Assembly (NCBI GenBank): GCA_963693035.2
Contig: CAXMMQ010000012.1
Coordinates: 1-64,000 of the forward strand
Direction of reading: 5' to 3'
DNA length: 64,000 nt
Source: Lichenicoccus sp963693035
GTDB taxonomy: Bacteria; Pseudomonadota; Alphaproteobacteria; Acetobacterales; Acetobacteraceae
A model generated the notes under the pieces. It was not told the DNA's origin. It searched no databases and worked only from the letters and a program-made list of their open reading frames with translations. The first letter of the stretch is position 1, and each line of letters begins with the position of its first letter. Positions 26,767-35,598 of the stretch are shown in pieces. The position numbers and the translations under genes were made by a program.

Positions 26767-27747
26767 ATGATCCTCATCACCGGCGGTGCCGGCTTCATCG
26801 GTTCCTGCCTGCAGGCGGCGCTGGCCGCGCGCGGGGTTCCCACAATCGTCTCCGACTGGCTCGGCAACGGCTGCAAGTGGCGCAACCTGGCGCGTCATCC
26901 GCCCGGGCGGATCGTGCCGCCCGAGGCGCTCGATGAGTTCCTGGCTGGACCGGTCGACCTGCAGGCGGTGGTGCATCTGGGCGCGATCAGCGAGACCACC
27001 GCATGCGACGGCGACCTCGCCTGGCAGACCAACGTCGAACTGTCGCGGCGGCTCTGGGACTGGTGCACCGGGCGCCGGGTGCCGTTCCTGTATGCCTCGT
27101 CGGCAGCGACTTATGGCGCGGCCTCGGGAGCGGACGGCTTCGACGACGATCCGGCCCGGCTGGACCGGTTGCGGCCGCTCAACCTGTACGGCTTCACCAA
27201 GCACGCCTTCGACCTGCAGGTGATGGCCCGGCTGGCGCGTGGTGAGCCGCACCCGCCGCAATGGGCCGGGCTCAAGTTCTTCAACGTCTACGGCCCGAAC
27301 GAACTGCACAAGGGCAGCATGATCTCGGTGGTGAAGGTCAAGTACGACGAGATCGCGGCTGGCGGCCCCGCCCGGCTGTTCCGGTCCGACCGGCCCGGCC
27401 TCGCCGACGGCGCGCAGAGCCGCGACTTCATCTGGGTCGGCGACATCGTCGAGATCATGCTCTGGCTGCTGGAGCATCCCGGCGTCAGCGGCCTGTTCAA
27501 CTGCGGCACCGGCGTGGCGCGCAGCTATCTCGACCTCGTCCGCGCCGTCTGCGACGCGGCCGCCAGGCCGGAGCGGATCGAGTTCATCGACATGCCGCAG
27601 GCCCTGCACGGCCAGTACCAGTCCTTCACCCAGGCCGACATGCTGCGGTTGCGAGCGGCCGGCTACGACCGCCAGTTCACCGCGCTGGAAGCCGGCGTCG
27701 CGCGCTATGTGCAGGACCATCTGCTGCGCGACGATCCGCACCTCTGA
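26767..27747 (+). CDS. hldD: ADP-L-glycero-D-manno-heptose 6-epimerase
   Basis: Converts ADP-D-glycero- to ADP-L-glycero-D-manno-heptose for the lipopolysaccharide inner core. The protein has 326 residues, normal for HldD. The NADP motif TGGAGFIG is at residues 5-12; HLGAISETTACDG, ASSAATYG and LYGFTKHAFD (the catalytic Tyr/Lys) follow, then KFFNVYGPNELHKG, diagnostic for this epimerase. Start ATG 26767 puts the glycine motif at the N-terminus; longer readings enter the divergent promoter region. No other heptose genes are in the window. It implies a heptose-containing LPS. Confidence 0.95.
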   Translation: MILITGGAGFIGSCLQAALAARGVPTIVSDWLGNGCKWRNLARHPPGRIVPPEALDEFLAGPVDLQAVVHLGAISETTACDGDLAWQTNVELSRRLWDWCTGRRVPFLYASSAATYGAASGADGFDDDPARLDRLRPLNLYGFTKHAFDLQVMARLARGEPHPPQWAGLKFFNVYGPNELHKGSMISVVKVKYDEIAAGGPARLFRSDRPGLADGAQSRDFIWVGDIVEIMLWLLEHPGVSGLFNCGTGVARSYLDLVRAVCDAAARPERIEFIDMPQALHGQYQSFTQADMLRLRAAGYDRQFTALEAGVARYVQDHLLRDDPHL

Positions 27748-27784
27748 ATCCTTCCACTGGACCTGTCATGAGCCGGACCGCGCG

Positions 27785-28597
27785 ATGCTGCCTGTACTGA
27801 TTTTTCCGCAGTTCGACCCGGTGCTGCTGCACCTGGGACCGTTTGCCATACGCTGGTATGCGCTGGCCTACATCGTCAGCCTGCTGATCGGCTGGCGGGT
27901 GATGCGCCGGCTCGCGGCGCTGCCGCCGGTGGCAGCGACGCCGCTGGAGGTCGATGACTTCCTGACCTGGGCGACGCTCGGCGTCGTGCTGGGCGGCCGG
28001 CTCGGCTACGTGCTGTTCTACCAGCCCGGCCTCTACTTCACGCATCCGGCGGCGATGCTGGAGCTGTGGCATGGCGGCATGAGCTTCCACGGCGGCGCGC
28101 TCGGCGTGATTGCGGCACTCCTGCTGTTCACCTGGCGGCGCGGCATTGCCCTGCTGCCGTTCGCCGACCGGCTCTGCACGGTGGTGCCGATCGGGCTCGG
28201 CTTCGGCCGCGTCGCCAACTTCATCAACGGCGAGCTGTGGGGCCGTCCGGCCCCGCCGTCGCTGCCCTGGGCGATGATCTTCCCCGACGTGGACACCATC
28301 CCCCGGCACCCGTCGGAGCTCTACGAGGCGCTGCTGGAAGGCGTGCTGCTGTTCGGCATCCTGCTGCTGCTGGCCAGCCGGCGCTCGGTGCGGTTCCGGC
28401 CCGGCTTTCTGTCCGGCGCATTCCTCGCCGGCTATGCGGTGGCGCGAACCGTCGGCGAGCTGTTCCGGCAGCCGGACGCCTTCATCGGCTTCCTGCCGTT
28501 CGGTGTGACGATGGGCCAGGTGCTGTCGCTGCCGATGCTGCTGGTCGGCCTCGCGCTGATGCTGAACGCCCGCCTCAGGTCGCCGGTGCCGGCTTGA
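27785..28597 (+). CDS. lgt: prolipoprotein diacylglyceryl transferase
   Basis: An inner-membrane enzyme that transfers diacylglycerol from phosphatidylglycerol to the lipobox cysteine of lipoprotein precursors. The protein has 270 residues with about seven membrane segments. The hallmark HGGMSFHGGALGV, the family signature GFGRVANFINGELWGRPA and HPSELYEALLEG are present, with essential His, Arg and Glu residues in place. ATG 27785 lies 37 bases after hldD. Its TGA overlaps the TTG start of the next gene as TTGA. First gene of a coupled run lgt-midA-pgeF-lipoprotein. Confidence 0.97.
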   Translation: MLPVLIFPQFDPVLLHLGPFAIRWYALAYIVSLLIGWRVMRRLAALPPVAATPLEVDDFLTWATLGVVLGGRLGYVLFYQPGLYFTHPAAMLELWHGGMSFHGGALGVIAALLLFTWRRGIALLPFADRLCTVVPIGLGFGRVANFINGELWGRPAPPSLPWAMIFPDVDTIPRHPSELYEALLEGVLLFGILLLLASRRSVRFRPGFLSGAFLAGYAVARTVGELFRQPDAFIGFLPFGVTMGQVLSLPMLLVGLALMLNARLRSPVPA

Positions 28598-29625
28598 GCG
28601 GAGCCGCTCCCGCCAGCTCCGGACCAGAGCGGCTGGACCGCTTCATGGCGCGCGCCAACGCCGCCTACTATGCCGGCCACGACCCGTTCGCCGACTTCAC
28701 CACCGCCCCCGAGATCAGCCAGGCCTTTGGCGAGATCCTCGGCGCCTGGGCCGTGGTGGCGTGGCAGTCGATGGGGCGGCCCGATCCGGTGATCCTCGCC
28801 GAGGCCGGGCCGGGGCGCGGCACGCTGTTGGCGGATGCCTTGCGGCTAGTCGCCCGGCTGGCGCCGGATTTCGCCGCTGCAATGCGCCTGCACCTGGTCG
28901 AGACCTCGCCCCGGCTGCGGGCGATGCAGGCCCACGCCCTGGCGGCGTACCGGGCGCCGGTCTGGCACGACTCCGTCGAGGCGCTGCCGGACGGCCCGCT
29001 CATCCTGCTCGCCAACGAATTCCTCGATGCCCTGCCAATCCGGCAGTTCGTGCGCATGGACCGGGGCTGGTGCGAGCGCCATGTCGCGCCGCACGGCTTC
29101 GAGTGGCTTGCCGCCGGCCCGCCGCCGCTGCCGCAGGACCGTCTGGATCTGGTCCCCGACGGTGGCGTGCTGGAGGTCTGCGAGCCGGCGCAGGCGCTGG
29201 TCGCTTCACTCTGCCGAAGGCTGTCCCGGCAGGGCGGCGTCGCCCTGTTCCTCGATTACGGGCCGGGAGTGCCGGGCCACGGCGATACGTTGCAGGCGCT
29301 CCGGGGCGGTGCGCCATCCGATCCGCTGCTGGCGCCGGGCGAGGCCGACCTCACCGCCCATGTCGACTTTCCGGCCTTGCTGGGCGTGGCCGGCGCGAGC
29401 GCGGCGTATGGCCCGCTGCCGCAGGGTCGCTTCCTGACTTCCCTGGGCCTGTTCGCGCGGATCGAGCGGCTGGCACGGGCGCAGCCGGCCGGGCAGGGTG
29501 GCGCACTGGTCGAGGCGGCGCACCGGTTGGCGGACCCGGCGCGCATGGGCAGCCTGTTCAAGGCGATCGCCTTCTGCCATCCGGCGCTGCCGGCGCCGGC
29601 CGGGTTCGAGGAGCTTCCGTCATGA
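28594..29625 (+). CDS. MidA/NDUFAF7-like SAM-dependent methyltransferase
   Basis: A 343-residue member of the family to which mitochondrial complex I assembly factor NDUFAF7 (arginine methyltransferase of NDUFS2) belongs; a matching role on bacterial complex I is inference. It has DFTTAPEISQAFGEILGAW (substrate/cofactor region), ILAEAGPGRGTLLADAL (SAM motif I), LHLVETSPRLRAMQ and ILLANEFLDALP. The N-terminus is shorter than usual. Start TTG 28594 overlaps the lgt stop; ATG 28645 is an in-frame alternative. Its stop overlaps the pgeF start as ATGA. Confidence 0.9.
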   Translation: MSGAAPASSGPERLDRFMARANAAYYAGHDPFADFTTAPEISQAFGEILGAWAVVAWQSMGRPDPVILAEAGPGRGTLLADALRLVARLAPDFAAAMRLHLVETSPRLRAMQAHALAAYRAPVWHDSVEALPDGPLILLANEFLDALPIRQFVRMDRGWCERHVAPHGFEWLAAGPPPLPQDRLDLVPDGGVLEVCEPAQALVASLCRRLSRQGGVALFLDYGPGVPGHGDTLQALRGGAPSDPLLAPGEADLTAHVDFPALLGVAGASAAYGPLPQGRFLTSLGLFARIERLARAQPAGQGGALVEAAHRLADPARMGSLFKAIAFCHPALPAPAGFEELPS

Positions 29626-30449
29626 GTGCAGGCCTGCAGGCACCGTTCCCGGCCAGCCCGTTGCCCCCCTTTCTGGCCAGCCCGTTGCTGGACGGAGTCC
29701 GGCACGGCTTCTTCACCCGCGCCGGCGGCGTCTCCCAGGGTCCGTATCAGAGCCTGAACTGCAGCCTCAACTCCGGTGACGACCCGGCCGCGCTGGCGGA
29801 GAACCGGGCCCGTGTCGCCGCCGCCATGGGGGTGGCGCCGGAGCGGCTGCTCGGACTGACACAGGTGCACGGCACCGAATGCGTGGTTGTTGGCGAGCCG
29901 GGGGGCGAACAGCCCTGGCAGCCGGGCGCCGGGCCGCGCGCCGACGCGATGGCGACCCGGCAGCCCGGTCTCGCGCTGGGGATCATCACCGCCGATTGCG
30001 GCCCGGTGCTGCTGGCGGATCGCGCGCACGGCGTGGTGGCGGCGGTGCATGCGGGCTGGCGCGGCGCGGCGGCCGGGGTGATGGAGGCCACCGTGCAGGC
30101 GATGCTGATGCTCGGCGCCGAGCGGCAGGCGATCTTGGCGGCGGTGGGACCGTGCATCGCCGCCGCGTCGTACGAGGTCGGCGAGGACCTGCGGGACGCC
30201 GTCATGGCAGTCGGTTTCGGGGCGGCGCGTTTCTTCTCGCCGGGGCGCCGTCCGCATCACCTGCAGTTCGACCTGCCGGGCTATTGCATGGCGCGACTGC
30301 TGGCGTCCGGGATCGCGGCCGCCGCCTCGATCGGCTGCGACACCCTGCCGGACACCGAACGCTTCTTCAGCCATCGCCGTCGGACGCTCGCCGGCGGCGG
30401 CGCGATCGGCCACCAGATCTCGGTCATCGCATCCGGATCGCCGGCATGA
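29622..30449 (+). CDS. pgeF: peptidoglycan editing factor PgeF (YfiH, laccase-like)
   Basis: A 275-residue protein of the DUF152/YfiH family; Escherichia coli PgeF removes wrongly incorporated L-serine precursors from peptidoglycan, and some relatives have purine nucleoside phosphorylase/deaminase activity. The metal-site segments are visible: GLTQVHGTE, IITADCGPVLLAD, VAAVHAGWRGAAAGV and AVGPCIAAASYEVG. Starts with ATG overlapping the methyltransferase stop, and its own TGA overlaps the lipoprotein start, so four genes are translationally coupled. The lgt/methyltransferase/pgeF order is conserved in many alphaproteobacteria. Confidence 0.92.
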   Translation: MSAGLQAPFPASPLPPFLASPLLDGVRHGFFTRAGGVSQGPYQSLNCSLNSGDDPAALAENRARVAAAMGVAPERLLGLTQVHGTECVVVGEPGGEQPWQPGAGPRADAMATRQPGLALGIITADCGPVLLADRAHGVVAAVHAGWRGAAAGVMEATVQAMLMLGAERQAILAAVGPCIAAASYEVGEDLRDAVMAVGFGAARFFSPGRRPHHLQFDLPGYCMARLLASGIAAAASIGCDTLPDTERFFSHRRRTLAGGGAIGHQISVIASGSPA

Positions 30450-31378
30450 GGCCGATCCCGACGGCGGTCGGGATGGCCGGGCTGCTGCTGCTTGCCGCCT
30501 GCGGCGACCTGCCGCATCCGTTCGAAGGTGATCCGGGCGGGATCGGTCCGCGGCTCGCGGTGCCGCCGCCGACGCGTCTCGCGATCCCGGCGCCGGATGC
30601 GGCGCTGCTGCCGGCGGCGGATGCCACTTTGTTCGCCGGCGATGTCGCACAGTCCCTGCTGGCGCAGGAGGTGCCCGCGGTGCAGCAGCCGGCAAGGCCC
30701 GGTGACTGGCGGCTGCAGATCGCGGCCAGCATCCAGCCTGTAGGCATCGTGCCCAGCTACAGCGTGTTCGGACCTGGCGACGACCTGCGCGGCACGGTGC
30801 AGGGCGCGCCGGTCGCTGCGGCCGCGTGGGCGGCGGGAGACAGGCAGGCGCTGGCGGCGGCGGCGCAGGAGGCCGGGCCGAAGCTCGCCGACCTGCTGAC
30901 CGGGATCCAGGCGGCGCAGATGCAGTCCGACCCGCACAGCCTGATGAACCGGCCGGCCAAGGTGTATTTCGCCGGCGTCGGCGGCGCCCCGGGTGACGGC
31001 GACATCTCGCTCGCGCGGCAGATGGCGGTCTCGCTGCCCGATGGCGGCAACGTCATCCAGAACACCAGCGTAGGCGCCGACTTCACCCTGCGCGGGACTG
31101 TGACGGTGAAGCATCTCGATGCGAAGACCGACCATGTCGAGATCGTCTGGACGGTGACCGGTGCCACCGGCGCCGAGGCCGGCAAGGTGGCGCAGCTCAA
31201 CGACATCCCGGCACATACGCTGGACGCCTACTGGGGCGATATCGCCGTGGTGGTCGCGCGCGAGGCGGCCGGGGGCGTGCGCCAGGTGATCACCAACAAC
31301 TCCGGTCGCGAGCACCAGCCGATAGCTCCGCCAAAGGGCGGGCCGGCCCAGAAGAACCAGGCTCTTCCGAAGGCGTGA
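30446..31378 (+). CDS. predicted outer-membrane lipoprotein
   Basis: A 310-residue lipoprotein that I cannot name further. The N-terminal MRPIPTAVGMAGLLLLAACG is a type II signal peptide with lipobox LAAC (Cys19) and Gly at +2, permissive for outer-membrane sorting. The mature part is Ala/Pro-rich at first. It then has a compact region with segments such as DWRLQIAASIQPVGIVPSYS and AYWGDIAVVVAREAAGGV that recurs in Acetobacteraceae. It is fourth in the lgt operon, fitting a substrate of Lgt encoded beside the enzyme. Confidence 0.75.
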   Translation: MRPIPTAVGMAGLLLLAACGDLPHPFEGDPGGIGPRLAVPPPTRLAIPAPDAALLPAADATLFAGDVAQSLLAQEVPAVQQPARPGDWRLQIAASIQPVGIVPSYSVFGPGDDLRGTVQGAPVAAAAWAAGDRQALAAAAQEAGPKLADLLTGIQAAQMQSDPHSLMNRPAKVYFAGVGGAPGDGDISLARQMAVSLPDGGNVIQNTSVGADFTLRGTVTVKHLDAKTDHVEIVWTVTGATGAEAGKVAQLNDIPAHTLDAYWGDIAVVVAREAAGGVRQVITNNSGREHQPIAPPKGGPAQKNQALPKA

Positions 31379-31445
31379 CAACCCCCGAAAGCGTGACAGT
31401 CCTATGACCTGTTGCTAGAAGGCGCGGCGTTCCGGAGCCGCCGAG

Positions 31446-32378
31446 ATGAAGATCGTTGCCTGCAACAGCAACCGGCCGCTGGCGGAAGCGGTCGCCGCAG
31501 CCCTCAACCTTCCCCTGTGCCGCGCCCTGGTCCGCCGCTTCGCCGACATGGAGATCTTCGTCGAGATCCAGGAGAACGTCCGTGGCGAGGACGTCTTTGT
31601 CGTGCAGAGCACCTGCTACCCGACCAACGACAACCTGATGGAACTGCTGATCATGCTGGACGCGCTGCGGCGCGGCTCGGCCAGGCGTATCACCGCGGTC
31701 ATTCCGTATTTCGGCTATGCCCGGCAGGATCGGAAGTCCGGCCCGCGCACCCCGATCAGCGCCAAGCTGGTGTCCAACCTGATCGTCGAGGCCGGCGCCA
31801 ACCGGGTGCTGACGATGGACCTGCATGCCGGGCAGATCCAGGGTTTCTTCGACATCCCGACGGACAACCTGTTCGCGGCTCCGTTGTTCACCCGCGACAT
31901 ACGCGAGCGCTACCCCGCGCGCGACCTGATGATCGTCTCGCCGGATGTCGGTGGCGTGGTGCGCGCGCGGCAGCTCGCGAAACGGCTCAACACCGACCTC
32001 GCCATCATCGACAAGCGTCGCGAGCGCGCCGGGGTGTCGGAGGTGATGAACGTCATCGGCGACGTGGGGAAGCGGCACTGCATCCTGGTAGACGACATCA
32101 TCGACAGCGGCGGTTCGCTGTGCAATGCGGCGACCGCGCTGATCGGCGCCGGCGCCAGCTCGGTCAGCGCCTATGTCACGCACGGTGTGCTGACAGGGGG
32201 CGCCGTCGCCCGCGTCGCCTCCTCGCCGATCGAGACGATGACCATCACCGACAGCATCCTCGGCACCGAAGCGGTCCGCCTTTCCGCCAATGTCCGCCAG
32301 ATCAGCATCGCGCAGCTGCTCGCCAACGCCATGCGGGCGATCTCCGACGAGAGCTCCGTCAGCTCTCTGTTCGATTAG
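31446..32378 (+). CDS. prs: ribose-phosphate pyrophosphokinase
   Basis: Makes PRPP from ribose 5-phosphate and ATP, feeding purine, pyrimidine, histidine, tryptophan and NAD synthesis. The protein has 310 residues, normal for class I enzymes. It has the N-terminal IVACNSNRPLAEAVA, the RFADMEIFVEI flexible region, PYFGYARQDRKSGPRTPISA, the metal-binding DLHAGQIQGFFDIPTDN, and the PRPP-binding loop LVDDIIDSGGSLCNAA. It stands 67 bases after the lipoprotein gene, so it may have its own promoter. A phosphoglycerate-mutase-like gene follows 14 bases later. Confidence 0.97.
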   Translation: MKIVACNSNRPLAEAVAAALNLPLCRALVRRFADMEIFVEIQENVRGEDVFVVQSTCYPTNDNLMELLIMLDALRRGSARRITAVIPYFGYARQDRKSGPRTPISAKLVSNLIVEAGANRVLTMDLHAGQIQGFFDIPTDNLFAAPLFTRDIRERYPARDLMIVSPDVGGVVRARQLAKRLNTDLAIIDKRRERAGVSEVMNVIGDVGKRHCILVDDIIDSGGSLCNAATALIGAGASSVSAYVTHGVLTGGAVARVASSPIETMTITDSILGTEAVRLSANVRQISIAQLLANAMRAISDESSVSSLFD

Positions 32379-32392
32379 AGGGAGTTCGACCG

Positions 32393-32998
32393 ATGGCACT
32401 GCTCGAGCCCCGGGAATACTGGTATCTGCGCCACGGCGAGACTGACTGGAACGCGCGCGGCCTGTCGCAGGGCCGCTCCGACATCCCGCTCAACGAGACC
32501 GGCCTGGCGCAGGGCGAGCGCGCCGGGCGGATCCTGGCCGAACATGCGGATCGCTACGCCCCGATCGCGCGGATCGTCTCGTCGCCGCTGCAGCGGGCGC
32601 TGCGCACCGCCGAGATCGCCGCGCGCGACATGGTGCTGACCGGCCATCCGGAGGTGTCGCTGAGCGTCGATCCGGAGCTTCAGGAGGTCTGTTTCGGCGT
32701 CCAGGAAGGCCAGCCGATGGGCGACTGGTACGATCGCTGGATCGCCGGCCAGTACACCCCCGAGGGTGCCGAGCCGTTCGCGGAGCTCAAGGCGCGCGCG
32801 GCCTCGGCGGTCAACCGGGCGACCGAGGGCGTGGGCGTGGTGATGATCGTGGCGCACGGCGCGCTGTTCCGGGCGTTGCGGTCGGCGATGAACCTGCCGG
32901 CGAACGTGCGGCTGCCGAACGCCGTGCCGCTCTGGCTGGAGCCTGGGCCGGACCCGGAGGCGCCGTGGTCGCTGACCGACCTGAGCCAGGTCGCGTAG
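32393..32998 (+). CDS. histidine phosphatase family protein
   Basis: A 201-residue phosphohistidine-type phosphatase (phosphoglycerate-mutase superfamily). The catalytic RHGETDWN motif is near residue 13, followed by the SSPLQRALRTAEI second Arg site, an acid/base Glu in DPELQEVCFG, and the second catalytic His in VAHGALFRAL. The substrate is not predictable; cobalamin or small phosphoesters are common for this group. ATG 32393 has AGAGGGAG upstream. It probably shares a transcript with prs. Followed by a 107-base gap before rplY. Confidence 0.87.
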   Translation: MALLEPREYWYLRHGETDWNARGLSQGRSDIPLNETGLAQGERAGRILAEHADRYAPIARIVSSPLQRALRTAEIAARDMVLTGHPEVSLSVDPELQEVCFGVQEGQPMGDWYDRWIAGQYTPEGAEPFAELKARAASAVNRATEGVGVVMIVAHGALFRALRSAMNLPANVRLPNAVPLWLEPGPDPEAPWSLTDLSQVA

Positions 32999-33105
32999 GG
33001 GCATCGCGCCGGCCCGACCTTGCTCCTGGGGTCGGATTTCGCTACACCGCCGCACCGCGCTGGCACCCCTGGAGGCCAGCCTGGGTCAGTCCTCAGGAGA
33101 GTTTT

Positions 33106-33792
33106 GTGACCAATTTCACGACGATCGAAGCATCGGCGCGCGCGAAGGCTGGTAAGGGGGCAGCGCGTGCGACGAGGCGTGACGGTCTGGTTCCGGCCGT
33201 CATCTATGGAGCCAAGCAGGAGCCCACCCTGATTGCGCTCGACCCCCGCACCGTCATGCGCGAGCTGATCAAGACCGGCTGGCGCTCCCGGCTATACGAG
33301 ATCGCAACCGAGGGCGAGGCCGGAGGCAACACCCGCGCCCTGATGCGCGAGGTGCAGCTGCACCCGGTCAGCGACCGCCCGATCCATGTCGACTTCCAGC
33401 GCCTGGCGCCAGGCGAGAAGATCAAGGTGGCGGTGCAGGTGGTGTTCACCGGCGAGGAGACCTCGGTCGGCCTCAAGCGCGGTGGCGTGCTCAACGTGGT
33501 GCGCCACGCGGTCGAGGTGAACGTCGATCCGGACCATATCCCGGAGCGTTTCGAGGTCGACCTGTCCGAGCTCGACATCAACGACAACGTGCGCTGGTCC
33601 GACATCAGGAACGCCGGCGACGTCGTCCCGGTGATCGCCGACCGTGATTTCGTGATCGCGACGGTGGCGGCGCCGACGGTGACCGAGGAGCCCGAGGCCG
33701 AGGCGGCGCCCGCCCCGGTCGCCGTGCCCGTCAAGGGTGCGGCGCCGGCGAAGGGTGCGGCCCCCCGCCAAGGGCGCCGCGGCTCCGGCTAG
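33106..33792 (+). CDS. rplY: 50S ribosomal protein L25/general stress protein Ctc (C-terminal frameshift)
   Basis: L25 binds 5S rRNA. The long CTC-type form has an N-terminal L25 domain (about 1-95, with ARAKAGKGAARATRRDG and PAVIYGAKQEP) and a beta-rich CTC domain. GTG 33106 is the start, with CAGGAGA upstream. The frame as written ends at 33792 with PRQGRRGSG, an atypical tail. Removing one C from the C6 run at 33761-33766 restores a frame ending at TAG 33821-33823 with Ala/Pro/Lys-rich KPAAKK, the usual tail of alphaproteobacterial L25. So either a sequencing error or a real, probably harmless, frameshift in a disordered tail. Confidence 0.93.
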   Translation: MTNFTTIEASARAKAGKGAARATRRDGLVPAVIYGAKQEPTLIALDPRTVMRELIKTGWRSRLYEIATEGEAGGNTRALMREVQLHPVSDRPIHVDFQRLAPGEKIKVAVQVVFTGEETSVGLKRGGVLNVVRHAVEVNVDPDHIPERFEVDLSELDINDNVRWSDIRNAGDVVPVIADRDFVIATVAAPTVTEEPEAEAAPAPVAVPVKGAAPAKGAAPRQGRRGSG

Positions 33793-33867
33793 GGCTCCGG
33801 CCAAGCCCGCCGCCAAGAAGTAGACGATCTCCGGGGCCGGCGTAGCCCGACCTTGGTGCAGGGGGCG

Positions 33868-34488
33868 ATGCTGCTCTGGGTCGGGCTCGGCAACCCCGAG
33901 TCCGGCATGCTCGGCCAGCGCCACAATATCGGCTTCATGGCGCTGGACCGGATCGTCAGCCGGCACGGGTTCCCGCCATGGCGCCGGCGCTTCAAGGGCG
34001 CCTGCACGGAAGGCAGCGTCGGCGGCGTCAGGGTGCTGGCGCTCAAGCCGCTGACCTACATGAACGAGAGCGGTGCATCGGTGCAACCGGCGGCCGCTTT
34101 CTATAAGCTCGGGCCGGCCTCGATCACCGCCTTCCATGACGAGCTCGATCTCGCTCCCGGCAAGCTGCGGGTGAAGCTCGGCGGCGGTGCGGCCGGCCAT
34201 AACGGGCTGCGCAGCATGGACCGCATGCTGGGCACGCCGGACTACTGGCGGGTGCGGCTCGGGATCGGCCATCCGGGCAGCAAGGAGCGCGTCCTGGGCC
34301 ATGTGCTGGGCGACTTCGCGAAGAGCGACCAGGGCTGGCTGCAGGCGATGCTGGACGACCTGGCCGACACTGCCGGGTTGCTGGCGGCCGGCGAGCCGGA
34401 GGCCTTCATGACCAGGATGGCGCTGCTGGCCGGCGGCGGCGGACCGGATGGCGTGAAAAGGCCCGATGGCGTGAAAGGAAACGGCTGA
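33868..34488 (+). CDS. pth: peptidyl-tRNA hydrolase
   Basis: Recycles peptidyl-tRNA released from stalled ribosomes. The protein has 206 residues from ATG 33868 (in-frame TTG 33853 and GTG 33856 are alternatives). It has the N-terminal WVGLGNPE with the conserved Asn, RHNIGFMALD with the catalytic His, KPLTYMNESG, FHDELDLAPG with the catalytic Asp, and GGGAAGHNGLRSM. The terminal 20 residues are repetitive (GGPDGVKRPDGVKGNG). Order rplY-pth-ychF is conserved across proteobacteria. Its TGA overlaps the ychF ATG as TGATG. Confidence 0.96.
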   Translation: MLLWVGLGNPESGMLGQRHNIGFMALDRIVSRHGFPPWRRRFKGACTEGSVGGVRVLALKPLTYMNESGASVQPAAAFYKLGPASITAFHDELDLAPGKLRVKLGGGAAGHNGLRSMDRMLGTPDYWRVRLGIGHPGSKERVLGHVLGDFAKSDQGWLQAMLDDLADTAGLLAAGEPEAFMTRMALLAGGGGPDGVKRPDGVKGNG

Positions 34489-35579
34489 TGGGTTTCAATT
34501 GCGGCATCGTCGGATTGCCGAATGTCGGCAAGTCGACCCTGTTCAACGCGCTGACGGCGACCGCGGCCGCTCAGGCGGCGAACTATCCGTTCAGCACCAT
34601 CGAACCCAATGTCGGCCGGGTCGCGGTACCCGACCCGCGGCTGGCGCCGCTGGCCGGGATCGCGAAGTCGCAGAAGATCGTTCCGACCAGCCTGGAGTTC
34701 GTCGACATCGCCGGCCTGGTGCGCGGCGCGTCGCGCGGCGAGGGGCTCGGCAACCAGTTCCTCGCCAATATCCGCGAGGTGGATGCCATCATCCATGTGC
34801 TGCGCTGCTTCGAGGATGACGACGTCACCCATGTCGAGGGATCGATCGATCCGGTGCGCGATGCCGAGACGGTCGAGACCGAGCTGATGCTGGCCGACCT
34901 CGACAGCCTGGAGAAGCGCCTGCTGCCGGCGCAGAAGCGCGCCCGCACTGATCGCGAGGCGGCAGCAGGGGTGGCGCTGATGGAGCCGCTGCTGGCGGCC
35001 CTGCGCGAGGGCCGTCCCGCCCGCACCGCGATCCCGGCCGGCCAGGACGAGGCGGTCCGGCGGCTGCAGCTCATGACCTCCAAGCCGGTGCTCTATGTCT
35101 GCAACGTCGAGGAGGCGTCGGCTGCCACCGGCAACCCATTCTCGGCCCGCGTCGCGGAGAAGGCGAGCGCGGAAGGGGCCGGCATCGTCATCGTCTCGGC
35201 GGCGATCGAGGCCGAGGTCAGCCAGTTGCCGGAGGCTGACCGCCGCGAGTTCCTAGAGGGCCTCGGCCTGTCGGACAGCGGGCTGGACCGGGTCATCGCC
35301 GCCGGCTACCGGCTGCTCGGGCTGCTCACCTACTTCACCTGCGGCCCGAAGGAGACGCGCGCCTGGACCATCACGGCGGGGACGCGCGCTCCGCAGGCGG
35401 CGGCTGCGATCCATAACGACTTCGAGCGCGGGTTCATCGCCTGCGAGACCATCGGCTACGACGACTACGTCCGCTATCGCGGCGAGCACGGCGCCAAGGA
35501 GGTCGGGCGCATGCGCATCGAGGGGCGGGACTACGTCGTGCATGACGGCGACGTGCTGCTGTTCCGCTTCAACGTGTAG
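34488..35579 (+). CDS. ychF: redox-regulated ATPase/GTPase YchF
   Basis: A universally conserved Obg-family P-loop NTPase (OLA1/YchF) that prefers ATP and associates with ribosomes. The protein has 363 residues, normal length. Motifs: G1 GLPNVGKST near residues 8-16, switch region ANYPFSTIEPNVG, G3 DIAGLVRGASRGEGLGNQFL, and the C-terminal TGS domain with LLTYFTCGPKETRAWTI and GRDYVVHDGDVLLFRFNV. The usual G4 NKxD is altered, consistent with ATP preference. It is coupled to pth by a TGATG overlap. Confidence 0.97.
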   Translation: MGFNCGIVGLPNVGKSTLFNALTATAAAQAANYPFSTIEPNVGRVAVPDPRLAPLAGIAKSQKIVPTSLEFVDIAGLVRGASRGEGLGNQFLANIREVDAIIHVLRCFEDDDVTHVEGSIDPVRDAETVETELMLADLDSLEKRLLPAQKRARTDREAAAGVALMEPLLAALREGRPARTAIPAGQDEAVRRLQLMTSKPVLYVCNVEEASAATGNPFSARVAEKASAEGAGIVIVSAAIEAEVSQLPEADRREFLEGLGLSDSGLDRVIAAGYRLLGLLTYFTCGPKETRAWTITAGTRAPQAAAAIHNDFERGFIACETIGYDDYVRYRGEHGAKEVGRMRIEGRDYVVHDGDVLLFRFNV

Positions 35580-35598
35580 CCGGGGAAGGTTTTCCCGG
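35580..35598 (+). terminator. possible stem-loop after ychF
   Basis: Immediately after the ychF stop, CCGGGGAAGG is followed by TTTTCCCGG, a short imperfect hairpin. There is no T-run after it, so it would be a weak or factor-assisted terminator at best. Confidence 0.3.
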
